A stretch of DNA of 64,000 nucleotides. Source: Pseudomonas yamanorum (lineage in GTDB: Bacteria > Pseudomonadota > Gammaproteobacteria > Pseudomonadales > Pseudomonadaceae). Below the pieces are notes generated by a model. The model searched no databases, was not told the DNA's origin, and worked only from the letters and a program-made list of their open reading frames with translations. The stretch is from contig NZ_JACARE010000024.1 of the NCBI RefSeq assembly GCF_013386765.1, positions 125,294 through 189,293 on the forward strand. Direction: 5' to 3'. The first letter of the stretch is position 1. Each line of letters starts with the position of its first letter. A program made the translations under genes and the position numbers. This document shows, piece after piece, positions 18,029 through 27,007 of the stretch.

Positions 18029-18952
18029 TCAGCGGTTCATAAAGCGGCGCAAATACTCCACTTGCTGTCGATGCGCCGTCTCCTGCACCACCGGCGCCAA
18101 ACGCACTTTCTCCCCCGGTAAACACTGCGCCAGCCGCGCCAGTGCCAATGGCGTCAACGCGCCCAATCGCGGGTAGCCGCCAATGGTCTGCCGGTCATTG
18201 AGCAACACGATCGGCTGCCCGTCCGGCGGCACCTGGATAGCCCCCAGCGGGATGCCTTCCGAGATCAGCGATGGCCCCTGATACTCCAGCGGCGTGCCCA
18301 GCAAGCGCATGCCCATGCGGTCGGCGCGGCTGTCGAGGGTCCATTCGCTGTTGAACACATCAAACAGGCTCTGCCCGCCAAACTGGCCGATCTGCGCGCC
18401 GAGGATCACCTCCAGTGGCGCCTTCGTGTCCAGTTTCGGCAACTGCCCGGCGGACAACTCCCGCATTGCACCGCCCGTGCCTGAATACGTCAGCTGCGCA
18501 CCTTCAGCCAGCGCCCGGCCAAAACCATCCAGCCCGCCCAGCTCCTCACGGCCCACCGTGGCGCAACTGCCCAGCACCTGTGGCGCATCAAAACCGCCCG
18601 GCGCTGCCAGGTAAGCCCGTGCGCCGCTGAAGGGCTGGGTAAAACGCAGACGCTGGCCTTTTTGCAGAATAAAGCTGCGCCCCGGGCTGATCGCTCTTTC
18701 ATCGACATAAGCGCCCAAGTCCGCCCCGGCCAGTGCCAGCAGGCAGTAATCCTCGGCCTGCACCGTCAAGCCACCCAGGGTGATTTCCACCACCGGTGCA
18801 TCCAGGGCGTTACCCAGCAACCAGTTGGCCCACGACATCGACACCCAATCCAGCGCGCCGCCCTGGGTGACGCCCAAATGCCTTACGCCAAAACGTCCAG
18901 CGTCCTGCAACAGGCACAACGGTGTGCTGGCCTCGATCAGCAAGCGGCTCAT
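18029..18952 (-). CDS. pxpC: 5-oxoprolinase subunit PxpC
   Basis: 307 residues, the biotin-dependent carboxyltransferase/KipA-like family. It is the third subunit of the ATP-dependent PxpABC 5-oxoprolinase, which opens pyroglutamate to glutamate. Family features include CLLQDAGRFGVRHLGVTQGG near the start, VEITLGGL, and PPDGQPIVLLNDRQTIGGYP near the end. Its ATG overlaps the pxpB stop by 4 bases (ATGA), a sign of translational coupling. Gene order pxpA-pxpB-pxpC matches 5-oxoprolinase operons. Confidence 0.92.
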   Translation of the reverse strand: MSRLLIEASTPLCLLQDAGRFGVRHLGVTQGGALDWVSMSWANWLLGNALDAPVVEITLGGLTVQAEDYCLLALAGADLGAYVDERAISPGRSFILQKGQRLRFTQPFSGARAYLAAPGGFDAPQVLGSCATVGREELGGLDGFGRALAEGAQLTYSGTGGAMRELSAGQLPKLDTKAPLEVILGAQIGQFGGQSLFDVFNSEWTLDSRADRMGMRLLGTPLEYQGPSLISEGIPLGAIQVPPDGQPIVLLNDRQTIGGYPRLGALTPLALARLAQCLPGEKVRLAPVVQETAHRQQVEYLRRFMNR

Positions 18953-19653
18953 ACCTGTGCCTCCAACGGCGTGTCATCACCGCCCAGGTTGATGAATTCA
19001 CGATGACTGACCGCTGCGTAACGCACGGTGTCCCCCGGTTGCATCAGGCTGTAGCCCTCGCGCTCGCGGTCAAACAGCTTGGCCGGCGTGCGGCCGATCA
19101 GGTTCCAGCCACCCGGCGACACCACCGGATAGGCCGCTGTCTGCCGTTCGGCGATCCCCACGCTGCCCGCTGCCACTCGCTTGCGCGGGGTACTGAGCCG
19201 AGGCGTCGCGAGCAATTCGTCCACCAGGCCCATAAAGGCAAACCCCGGGGCAAAGCCCAAGGCGAAAACCTGGTACTCGTGCTGACTGTGGCGACGAATC
19301 ACCTCCTCCACCGCCAACCCACTGCGCTGGGCGAGTAATGTCAGTTCGGGGCCGACACTCAGGTCATACCAGACCGGCAACACATGGCACTGCCCGCTGC
19401 CCTTGGGTTCTGGCTGCAAGTCTTCGAGCGCCTGATTGATCAGCTCCCGCGCCTGGCCTGGGTCGAGCGCCAGCAGGTCGTAGTGCACCATCAGGGTCGT
19501 GTAGGACGGCACCAGGTCCACCAGTGCCGGGCCAAAACTCTCCCGCAAACGCCGGGTGGCGGCGAGCATCCAAGGCATGTTGTCTTCGGCGATCACCTCA
19601 AACAGGCGCACCATCAGGCAGTCGATGGCCACCACTTCAATCTGTGGCTTCAT
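18949..19653 (-). CDS. pxpB: 5-oxoprolinase subunit PxpB
   Basis: 234 residues of the KipI/allophanate-hydrolase-subunit-1 family, subunit B of 5-oxoprolinase. The typical string FALGFAPGFAFMGLVDE is followed by TPRLSTPRKRVAAGSVGIA, and VSPGGWNLIGRTP is near the end. It overlaps pxpA upstream (4 bases) and pxpC downstream (4 bases), so all three are translated as a coupled unit. In Bacillus KipI inhibits the sporulation kinase KinA, but in this context the oxoprolinase role is far more likely. Confidence 0.93.
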   Translation of the reverse strand: MKPQIEVVAIDCLMVRLFEVIAEDNMPWMLAATRRLRESFGPALVDLVPSYTTLMVHYDLLALDPGQARELINQALEDLQPEPKGSGQCHVLPVWYDLSVGPELTLLAQRSGLAVEEVIRRHSQHEYQVFALGFAPGFAFMGLVDELLATPRLSTPRKRVAAGSVGIAERQTAAYPVVSPGGWNLIGRTPAKLFDREREGYSLMQPGDTVRYAAVSHREFINLGGDDTPLEAQV

Positions 19654-20393
19654 GCTGGGGTCAACGCCTCGCGGATGCGCTGCACGGCGGCCACCGAACT
19701 GGTGTTATCGCCATGCACGCACAAGGTATTGGCTTGCAGGTGCAACGGGCTGCCATCACTGGCGACCAGCTGTTCACCGCGGGCGATGATCAAGGCCTGC
19801 TGGATGATCTTTTCCGGATCGTGGTGCACCGCGCCCGGCAACTGCCGGGAGACCAGATGGCCAGCGCTGTCATAGGCCCGGTCGGCGAAGGCTTCGAACC
19901 ACAGGGTCACGCCATATTCGTCACCCAGGGCCTGGGCGGCGCTGTTGTCGCGCGTGGCCATCAGCATCAAGGGCAGGCTGGCGTCGTAGGCCGCCACGGC
20001 CTGGATCACCGCGCGCAATTGCGCGGGCTTGGCCATCATGTCGTTGTACATCGCGCCATGGGGTTTGACGTAGCTGACCCGCCCGCCCTGGGCCCGGCAA
20101 ATGCCGTCGAGGGCGCCGATCTGGTAGTGCAACAGGTCCTGGATTTCCTGCGGGGTGTAGGCCATGGAACGGCGGCCGAAACCCTGCAGGTCCTGGTACG
20201 CCGGGTGCGCCCCCACCTGCACGCCATGCTGGAAGGCCAGGCTGACGGTCTTGCGCATGATGCTCGGGTCGCCGGCGTGGAAGCCGCAGGCAACGTTGGC
20301 GCAATCAATGAACGGCATCACCTCGGCGTCCAGACCCAAGGTCCAGTTGCCAAAGCTTTCGCCGATGTCGCAGTTCAATAGCAGGCGGCTCAC
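19650..20393 (-). CDS. pxpA: 5-oxoprolinase subunit PxpA (LamB/YcsF family)
   Basis: 247 residues of the LamB/YcsF family, subunit A of 5-oxoprolinase. The N-terminus NCDIGESFGNW is the family signature, followed by SCANVACGFHAGD-type residues (CANVACGFHAGDP) and VGAHPAYQDLQGFGRR. The acidic and histidine residues here form the catalytic site. It is the first enzyme gene after the MFS transporter, 70 bases downstream and on the same strand, so import and hydrolysis of 5-oxoproline are probably co-regulated. Confidence 0.93.
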   Translation of the reverse strand: MSRLLLNCDIGESFGNWTLGLDAEVMPFIDCANVACGFHAGDPSIMRKTVSLAFQHGVQVGAHPAYQDLQGFGRRSMAYTPQEIQDLLHYQIGALDGICRAQGGRVSYVKPHGAMYNDMMAKPAQLRAVIQAVAAYDASLPLMLMATRDNSAAQALGDEYGVTLWFEAFADRAYDSAGHLVSRQLPGAVHHDPEKIIQQALIIARGEQLVASDGSPLHLQANTLCVHGDNTSSVAAVQRIREALTPA

Positions 20394-20463
20394 GGTGAGG
20401 GCTCCTGTAGTCTTTATATTTTTCTAGTGTGGGACCTTTCTTCAAGATCCCGCAACGTTCAGG

Positions 20464-21750
20464 TTACTGTGCTTCCAGCTGCTTGCCACGGGTTTCCGGC
20501 AGGCTCAGCGCCGCCAGGATCACCACGCCGTAGGACACCGCCGCAAACCCGCCAATGCCCATGCTCAGCGGCACCTTCTGGCTCAGCAGGCCAATCAGCA
20601 GCGGGAAAAACGCCGCGAGTGCCCGGCCGATGTTGTAGCAGAAGCCCTGGCCGGAACCGCGAATCCGCGTGGGGAACAGCTCGGTGAGAAACGCGCCCAT
20701 GCCGCTGAAAATCCCCGAGGCAAAGAAGCCCAGCGGGAAGCCCAGCCACAGCATGACCTGGTTGCTGACCTGCAATTGGGTGTAGAGCACAACGATGATG
20801 AACGAGCCGACGGCGAATAAAATAAAGTTCTTTTTTCGCCCGAGCAGGTCGGTCATGTAGGCACTGATCACGTAACCGACGTAGGAACCCACGATCACCA
20901 TCGCCAGATAACCACCGGTACCGAGAACGCTCAGGCCTCGCTCGTTTTTCAGAAAAGTCGGCAACCAGGAGGTGATGGCGTAATACCCGCCCAGCGCGCC
21001 GGTGGTCAGCAACGAAGCGCGAATCGTCGTGCTGAGCATGCCGGGGGCAAAAATCTCGTAGAACTTCGCCGGGTTGCTCGGCGCTTCCTTGGCCTTGGCT
21101 TCGCGATAAATCTCCGGGTCCTTGACCAGCCGACGCACAAAAATCACGAAGATCGCCGGCAGCAGGCCCAACATGAACAGCGCGCGCCAGGCGTCTTCCG
21201 GTGGCAACCAGGAGTAGAGCAATGCGTAGAGAATCGCCGTGATGCCCCAGCCCAGCGCCCAGCCGGATTGCACCATGCCCACCGCCTTGCCGCGGTCCTT
21301 GGCGCGAATCACCTCGCCCATCAGCACTGCGCCGGCGGTCCATTCACCGCCAAACCCAAAGCCCATCAAGGTACGGGCCACCAGCAACTGGTCGTAGCTT
21401 TGCGCCAGGCCACACAGGAAGGTGAAGACCGCAAACCACAGCACCGTCAGTTGCAGGGTGAGCACGCGGCCAATACGGTCCGACAGGATGCCGGCGATCC
21501 AGCCGCCCAGCGCCGAGGCGATCAGGGTGCTGGTGTGGATCAAGCCTGCCTGGCCAGTGGTAATGCCCCACATCGCAATCAGCGTGGGGACCACAAAGCT
21601 CAGCATCTGGGTGTCCATGCCATCCAGGCCGTAGCCGATCTTGCAGCTCCAGAACGTACGACGCTCCTGCTGGTTGATATTGCGGTACCAGTCAAAAGGT
21701 CCGGCGCGGCGTTCGGGCTTGGCCACCTCCAGGGTATCGGGCGCACTCAT
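20464..21750 (-). CDS. MFS transporter, first gene of the pxp operon
   Basis: 428 residues, 12 predicted helices. MFS motif A is seen as GILSDRIGRVLTLQ between helices 2 and 3 and again as YMTDLLGRKKNF between helices 8 and 9. The GFGFGGEWTAGAVLMGE stretch in helix 4 is typical of the sialate/aromatic-acid/metabolite:H+ symporter group. Its place at the head of pxpABC suggests uptake of 5-oxoproline or a precursor. That is inference, since the sequence alone does not give the substrate. It is divergent from a LysR gene with a 141-base gap that must contain the operon promoter. Confidence 0.9.
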   Translation of the reverse strand: MSAPDTLEVAKPERRAGPFDWYRNINQQERRTFWSCKIGYGLDGMDTQMLSFVVPTLIAMWGITTGQAGLIHTSTLIASALGGWIAGILSDRIGRVLTLQLTVLWFAVFTFLCGLAQSYDQLLVARTLMGFGFGGEWTAGAVLMGEVIRAKDRGKAVGMVQSGWALGWGITAILYALLYSWLPPEDAWRALFMLGLLPAIFVIFVRRLVKDPEIYREAKAKEAPSNPAKFYEIFAPGMLSTTIRASLLTTGALGGYYAITSWLPTFLKNERGLSVLGTGGYLAMVIVGSYVGYVISAYMTDLLGRKKNFILFAVGSFIIVVLYTQLQVSNQVMLWLGFPLGFFASGIFSGMGAFLTELFPTRIRGSGQGFCYNIGRALAAFFPLLIGLLSQKVPLSMGIGGFAAVSYGVVILAALSLPETRGKQLEAQ

Positions 21751-21891
21751 GGCGGATCTCCACGTGAATATTATTGGTATTGTTCTGGGCCCCTACGACG
21801 CTTATCGTGAGACGGGCCGATTTTTGGCGTGCGACCCCTGCTACGTCCAACTAATAAAAACCGCCCCAATGCATAAGAAAAAGTTGATCCC

Positions 21892-22830
21892 ATGAATTTG
21901 AAGTTCCTTGAAACCTTCGTCTGGGTGGCCAAGCTCAAGAGCTTTCGCCTCACCGCCGAAAAGCTCTTCACCACCCAGGCGTCGATTTCCAGCCGCATCG
22001 CGGTGCTGGAAAGTGAACTGGGGGTGAAACTGTTCCTGCGCGATTCCCGCGGCGTGAGCCTGACGCCGGAAGGCGTGAAGGTGCTCGATTACGCCGAGCA
22101 GATGATGGCCACCATGCAAGGGCTGAAGCAGTCCCTGGAAACCACCAGCAGCCAGGTCGGACGGATCCGCATCGGTGCAATGGACACGGTGATCCATACC
22201 TGGCTCAGCCCGCTGGTGACCGAGCTGATGGAGCGCTTTCCGCGGGTGGAGATCGAACTGGTGGCCGACACCTCGTTCAACCTCATCGATCAGCTGCAAA
22301 AAGGCTTTCTGGACCTGATCCTGCAAACCGACCTGCTGCGCCAGGAAACCCTGCGCAGCCTGGAACTGGGCAGCCACCCCATGGGCTGGATCGTCGCCAG
22401 CGATTCGATCCACAACCGCGACTACGCCTCCCTCGCCGAACTGGCCCAGGAGCGCATCATCACCTACTCGAAAAACTCTTGCCCGCACCAGGACGTGCTC
22501 AGCCTGATGCAGGCCAACGGCGTGGCCGCGCCCCGGATGAACTGCGTGAATTCGGTGTCGGCGATCACCCGCTTGCTACGCGACGGGTTCGGGATTGGCG
22601 CATTGCCGCCGGTGCTGGTCAGGGAAGAATTGGCGCGGGGCGAGATGACCTTGCTGGCCATGGAGCAACGCCCGCCGAACCTGCAGGTGGTGGTGTCGTG
22701 GCGGGTCGGGGTGGAGTTGGTGGAGGAGATTGTGGCGCTGTGCCAGATCGTGGTGGGGCGGTATGCGCAGAAAGTGGGCGAGGATTTGATGGTGCTGAGC
22801 AAGCCCATTCCACTGAAGGAACCGATTTAA
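21892..22830 (+). CDS. LysR-type regulator of the pxp operon (predicted)
   Basis: 312 residues. The N-terminal winged helix-turn-helix is at about 1-60 (FRLTAEKLFTTQASISSRI is the recognition region). The C-terminal periplasmic-binding-type effector domain runs from about 92 (RIRIGAMDTVIHTWL). It is divergent from the MFS-pxpABC operon, the classic arrangement for a LysR activator of its neighbour. The intergenic segment near 21766-21782 (AATATTATTGGTATT) contains a possible T-N11-A type site. The effector may be 5-oxoproline, which is inferred from context. Confidence 0.9.
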   Translation: MNLKFLETFVWVAKLKSFRLTAEKLFTTQASISSRIAVLESELGVKLFLRDSRGVSLTPEGVKVLDYAEQMMATMQGLKQSLETTSSQVGRIRIGAMDTVIHTWLSPLVTELMERFPRVEIELVADTSFNLIDQLQKGFLDLILQTDLLRQETLRSLELGSHPMGWIVASDSIHNRDYASLAELAQERIITYSKNSCPHQDVLSLMQANGVAAPRMNCVNSVSAITRLLRDGFGIGALPPVLVREELARGEMTLLAMEQRPPNLQVVVSWRVGVELVEEIVALCQIVVGRYAQKVGEDLMVLSKPIPLKEPI

Positions 22831-22848
22831 AACTGTGGGAGCGGGATT

Positions 22849-22938
22849 ATGTGGGAGCCGGGCTTGCCCGCGATGCAGTCAACTCGGTCTGTCAGTTACA
22901 CCGAGGTGATGCTATCGCAGGCAAGCCAGCTCCCACAT
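22849..22938. repeat. REP pair / REPIN-like inverted repeat
   Basis: ATGTGGGAGCCGGGCTTGCC at the left and the complementary GCAAGCCAGCTCCCACAT at the right enclose about 50 bases. It sits in the convergent gap between the LysR gene and the DUF2937 gene and ends next to the latter's stop. Confidence 0.85.
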
Positions 22939-22939
22939 T

Positions 22940-23482
22940 TTAAAGTCCTTTGAGGTCGCGCTCTTCAATCGGCCGGCTCTGGCGCAGGCGCTTGCCGCCC
23001 AACACCACCCAGTCGATCAGGCGGAACAGGCATTCGATGCCAAACGACAACAGCATCGCCCCGCCCAAGCCCCACCCCATGGCTTCCGGAGTCAGCAACA
23101 GCATGTAGCTGTAGCCGTTCCAGGTTTCCTGGCGAATCGCCGGGTCGGCGGCCACGGCCACTTGCAGCGCGCGGATGTACCACGGGCCCTGCATCGCCTG
23201 GAATTGCTTATCCAGCGCTACCTGACGGTCAAGCAAAGTGCCCAGGCTGTTGGCATCACTGCGAAACACAGGATCGTCACTGGCCCGGTAATGGGCCACC
23301 AGCGCCTGCAAGTCACCGTTGAAGAACTGCCGCGCCGTGGCGTCGAAGCCGAGCAAACCGGTCTGGGCCTCGATCAAATGGGCTTCGACGCGCTTGGCGT
23401 AGTCGCTGATAAACCCCGGCACCTGTACACCCACCAACAGGCCCACAGCAAACAGCACCAGTCGCAAATAGCTGAGCAACAT
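22940..23482 (-). CDS. DUF2937 family membrane protein
   Basis: 180 residues from the ATG at 23482 (MLLSYLRLVLFAVGLLVG). One helix is near the N-terminus and one or two lie near 135-160 (MGWGLGGAMLLSFGIECLF). The middle part is helical and charged (YAKRVEAHLIEAQTGLLGF). This fits DUF2937, a membrane family of unknown function in proteobacteria. A longer open frame extends into the upstream glutamine-amidotransferase gene but has no support. It starts 11 bases after the end of that gene on the same strand, so it is probably co-transcribed. Confidence 0.8.
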   Translation of the reverse strand: MLLSYLRLVLFAVGLLVGVQVPGFISDYAKRVEAHLIEAQTGLLGFDATARQFFNGDLQALVAHYRASDDPVFRSDANSLGTLLDRQVALDKQFQAMQGPWYIRALQVAVAADPAIRQETWNGYSYMLLLTPEAMGWGLGGAMLLSFGIECLFRLIDWVVLGGKRLRQSRPIEERDLKGL

Positions 23483-23493
23483 ATTCGGCGTCC

Positions 23494-24270
23494 TTACTCG
23501 GTTGTACCTTGGGACACGCATTCGCCGCGTCGCCACAGGCTCCACTGGCCCGGTTCGTAGCGGGTCCAGGTCTCGTTTTCGGTCAGGGGTTCGGTGGCAA
23601 TCACCGTCACCACATCATTTGGCGTGGTTTCGGCCTGAAAATCGACGATCACGTCGACATCTTTCAAGCGCGCAGGGCCAAACGGCGCGCGCCGGGTGAT
23701 CTGCGCCAGTTTGGTCGAGCAATAGCAGAACAGCCAGTCGCCGTCGCTCAGCAGGCAGTTGAACACGCCTTTGCTGCGGTATTCGCTGCAGGCGGCAATC
23801 AGGTCCGGCAGCACCTGTTCGATGTCCACCGGCTCCGGGAAGGCTTCACGTACACGGTTGAGCAAATCGCAGAACGCCGCTTCGCTGTCGGTATCGCCCA
23901 CCGGGCGGTAGAACGTGGCGCGGGGATTGAAGTCCGCCAGTTGGCCGTTATGGGCGAAACACCAGTTGCGGCCCCACAGTTCACGCACGAACGGGTGGGT
24001 ATTGGACAGGCACACCTTGCCCACATTGGCCTGGCGGATATGGCCGATCACCACTTCACTCTTGATGGGATAACGCTGCACCAGCAGCGCGACTTCCGAT
24101 TCGCTGCTGGCCGCCGGGTCCTGGAACAACCGCAGGCCGCGGCCCTCGTAGAAGGCGATGCCCCAACCGTCGCGGTGGGGACCGGTACGTCCGCCACGCT
24201 GCATCAGCCCGGTAAAGCTGAACACGATATCGGTCGGTACGTTGGCACTCATGCCCAATAATTCACACAT
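23494..24270 (-). CDS. Class II glutamine amidotransferase (YafJ-like)
   Basis: 258 residues starting MCELLGMSANVPTD. Cys2 is the N-terminal nucleophile of class II (Ntn) glutamine amidotransferases, exposed after Met removal, which fixes the start at 24270. Other family residues are GRTGPHRDGWGIAFYEG, HIRQANVGKVCLSNTHPF and WCFAHNGQL. It resembles YafJ/YwhK-type proteins, which consist of the glutaminase domain alone; the acceptor reaction is unknown. DUF2937 follows on the same strand. Confidence 0.9.
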   Translation of the reverse strand: MCELLGMSANVPTDIVFSFTGLMQRGGRTGPHRDGWGIAFYEGRGLRLFQDPAASSESEVALLVQRYPIKSEVVIGHIRQANVGKVCLSNTHPFVRELWGRNWCFAHNGQLADFNPRATFYRPVGDTDSEAAFCDLLNRVREAFPEPVDIEQVLPDLIAACSEYRSKGVFNCLLSDGDWLFCYCSTKLAQITRRAPFGPARLKDVDVIVDFQAETTPNDVVTVIATEPLTENETWTRYEPGQWSLWRRGECVSQGTTE

Positions 24271-24301
24271 GCCAGGCTTCTCGATTGCTGAGCGTACGAC
24301 G

Positions 24302-24769
24302 TTAAAGGCGCGGTTCGACCCGCATGCCGCCGACAGGTGCCGGACGACCATAGCGTTCATCGGCGAAGGGTTCGTCGTCCTCCGGCTCAGCCGCCGCAGC
24401 CGCGGCGGCTGCCGCTTTGTGCTCACGGCGAGCCTTGGCGGCACGTTCGATGGGCCAGCGGATCAGCACAAACACCAGGTACACACCGAACGCGATCATG
24501 GAATACATGAACAAATCGGAAATCGCCCGCCAGGCGTTGTTGCCGACCTTGAGCACCAGGTCCAGGGCGGTGATGGCCACGGCCGGGGCAAACTGGGTCT
24601 TCACCGGGTCGACAATGGTCGGACTGAACAGCAGCACCGCCATCAGCAGCCGCAACGGCTCGCGCAGCCAGCGCCACATCCAGCGGGTCATGGCAAACCA
24701 CACCAACAGGCAACCCAGGGCTGCGAAGGCGTAGAGGCCCCAAGCGATCAGATAGTCGTTCTCGGTCAT
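24302..24769 (-). CDS. Conserved inner-membrane protein of unknown function
   Basis: 155 residues from the ATG at 24769; an in-frame ATG three codons earlier (24778) is about as likely. Predicted membrane helices are YLIAWGLYAFAALGCLLVWF, LRLLMAVLLFSPTIV and MYSMIAFGVYLVFVLIRW. The C-terminal tail is charged, with an alanine run (nine Ala) followed by an acidic stretch and a Pro/Arg-rich end. No catalytic motif is seen. A longer upstream frame runs into ptrB on the other strand and is rejected. It is divergent from ptrB. Confidence 0.75.
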   Translation of the reverse strand: MTENDYLIAWGLYAFAALGCLLVWFAMTRWMWRWLREPLRLLMAVLLFSPTIVDPVKTQFAPAVAITALDLVLKVGNNAWRAISDLFMYSMIAFGVYLVFVLIRWPIERAAKARREHKAAAAAAAAAEPEDDEPFADERYGRPAPVGGMRVEPRL

Positions 24770-24868
24770 GGTGTCCATGGCAAGGTAGGCAAACAGGCCG
24801 CTATGATAACGGCTTTTCAGTGCCGAGGCTGCAATGCCGTCGGCCAACCGCCAGACAGAGAGTGATCC

Positions 24869-26923
24869 ATGCCCCCATCGACCCACATCACTGCCGCCCC
24901 GATCGCCCGCAAGGCCCTGGGCACCGACCCGTACGCCTGGCTGCAAGAGCGCGACAGCACCGAGGTGCTCGATTACCTCAAGGCGGAAAATGCCTGGCAA
25001 GAAGCAGAATTGTCCGACCAGCAGGCCCTGCGCGAAACCCTGTTCGAGGAGATCAAGGGCCGCATCCTCGAAACCGACCTGTCGCTGCCCTCCCCCTGGG
25101 GCCCGTACCTGTATTACACCCGCACCACCGCCGGCGACGAGTACGCCCGCCATTACCGCTGCCCGCGCCCGGCCGATGACAGCCAACAGGTCGACGAAAG
25201 CGCGGAAGAGTTGCTGCTGGACCCGAACGAACTGGCCAACGGCGGCTTTTTCTCCCTCGGCGCATTCAGCATCAGCCCCGACCACCAGCGCCTGGCCTAC
25301 AGCCTGGACACCAGCGGTGAAGAGATTTACACCCTCTACGTGAAGGAATTGGCCACCGGCAAGGTCAGCGAACTGGAGTTCGAAGACTGCGACGGCAGCA
25401 TGACCTGGGCCAACGACAGCTTGACCCTGTTCTTCAGCGAACTGGACGACACCCACCGCCCGCACAAGCTGTATCGCTATCGCCTGGACGGCACCGCCGC
25501 CGAAGAAGTGTTCCACGAGCCCGACGGTCGTTTCTTCCTGCACTGCTACCGCTCAAGCTCCGAGCGCCAGTTGCTGCTGGCCCTGGGCAGCAAGACCACC
25601 AGCGAGATCTGGACCCTGGACGCCGAGCAGCCGCAGCAGGCGTTTACCTGCATGGCGCCACGGGTCGAAGGCCATGAATATGACGTGGACCACGGCAAGC
25701 TGGACGACCAGTGGGCCTGGTTTATCCGCAGCAACCGCGACGGCATCAACTTCGCGCTGTTCCAGGCCGCCGACACCGGCAGCGTGCCGACCCAGGACGA
25801 CTGGCAGAACCTGATCCCCCACGACGACGCGGTGATGCTCGATGGCGTGAGCCTCAATGCCCGAGCCATGACCCTGAGCTTGCGCATCGGCGGCCTGCCG
25901 ATCATCGAAGTGCACCCGCAAGGCCAAGCGCCTTATCGGGTGGAACTCCCGGACGCGGCCTACAGCCTCTATGTGCAAAACAGCCTGGAATTTGTCAGCG
26001 ACAAGATTCGCCTGCGCTATGAAGCGCTGAACCGCCCGGCCCAGGTTCGCCAGCTGGAACTGGCCAGCGGCGCCCAGCAGGTGCTCAAGGAAACCCCGGT
26101 GCTGGGGGTGTTCAATGCCGACGACTACGTCAGCCAGCGGTTGTGGGCGACCTCGGCCGATGGCACCCAGGTGCCGATCAGCCTGGTGGTCCGCCGCGAC
26201 CAGTTGGGCAAGCCGACCCCGCTTTACCTGTACGGCTACGGCGCCTATGGCCATAGCCTCGACCCGTGGTTCTCCCACGCGCGCCTGAGTTTGCTGGACC
26301 GTGGCGTGGCCTTCGCCATTGCCCATGTCCGCGGCGGCGGCGAGCTGGGTGAAGCCTGGTACCGCGCCGGCAAGCAGGAGCACAAGCAAAACACCTTCAG
26401 CGACTTTATCGCCTGCGCCGAACACCTGATCGCCCAGGGCCTGACCACCTCCAAGCAACTGGCCATCAGCGGCGGCAGCGCCGGCGGCCTGTTGATCGGC
26501 GCGGTGCTCAATCAACGCCCGGAGCTGTTCCAGGCGGCGATTGCCGAAGTGCCGTTCGTCGACGTGCTCAACACCATGCTCGACCCGGAGCTGCCGCTGA
26601 CCATCACCGAGTACGACGAATGGGGCAACCCTGAAGAGCCCGAGGTGTATGAGCGAATCAAGGCCTATGCACCGTACGAAAACGTCAGCGCCCAGGCCTA
26701 CCCGGCCACGCTGGTGATCGCCGGCTACAACGACAGCCGCGTGCAGTATTGGGAAGCTGCCAAGTGGGTGGCCAAGCTGCGAGACACCAAGACCGACGAA
26801 AACCTGCTGCTGCTCAAGACCGAGCTGGGCGCCGGTCATGGCGGCATGAGTGGTCGTTACCAGGGATTACGTGACGTAGCACTCGAATATGCATTTGTTT
26901 TCAAGGCGCTGGGGCTGATTTAA
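24869..26923 (+). CDS. ptrB: Oligopeptidase B (S9 family serine peptidase)
   Basis: 684 residues, matching the usual length. It cleaves after basic residues in short peptides in the cytoplasm. An N-terminal seven-bladed propeller is followed by an alpha/beta-hydrolase domain. The nucleophile lies in SGGSAGG at about Ser537, the aspartate in YNDSRV near 622, and the histidine in GAGHGGMSGR near 657. PLYLYGYGAYGHSLDPWFS and the acidic EYDEWGNPEEPEVYE segment are typical of oligopeptidase B, which needs acidic residues to bind arginine/lysine. It is monocistronic. Confidence 0.94.
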   Translation: MPPSTHITAAPIARKALGTDPYAWLQERDSTEVLDYLKAENAWQEAELSDQQALRETLFEEIKGRILETDLSLPSPWGPYLYYTRTTAGDEYARHYRCPRPADDSQQVDESAEELLLDPNELANGGFFSLGAFSISPDHQRLAYSLDTSGEEIYTLYVKELATGKVSELEFEDCDGSMTWANDSLTLFFSELDDTHRPHKLYRYRLDGTAAEEVFHEPDGRFFLHCYRSSSERQLLLALGSKTTSEIWTLDAEQPQQAFTCMAPRVEGHEYDVDHGKLDDQWAWFIRSNRDGINFALFQAADTGSVPTQDDWQNLIPHDDAVMLDGVSLNARAMTLSLRIGGLPIIEVHPQGQAPYRVELPDAAYSLYVQNSLEFVSDKIRLRYEALNRPAQVRQLELASGAQQVLKETPVLGVFNADDYVSQRLWATSADGTQVPISLVVRRDQLGKPTPLYLYGYGAYGHSLDPWFSHARLSLLDRGVAFAIAHVRGGGELGEAWYRAGKQEHKQNTFSDFIACAEHLIAQGLTTSKQLAISGGSAGGLLIGAVLNQRPELFQAAIAEVPFVDVLNTMLDPELPLTITEYDEWGNPEEPEVYERIKAYAPYENVSAQAYPATLVIAGYNDSRVQYWEAAKWVAKLRDTKTDENLLLLKTELGAGHGGMSGRYQGLRDVALEYAFVFKALGLI

Positions 26924-27007
26924 GGAACTCCGCTCGGCGGGCGGGTCTGAACACCTGACCGCCGGGCGCGCGCCCTGCACGATTTATGGACAAAGACTGT
27001 AAGCCTC

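Noticed and set aside
24302..25543. 413-residue extension of the small membrane protein
   Set aside because: The upstream part is antisense to ptrB. The true start is near 24769-24778.
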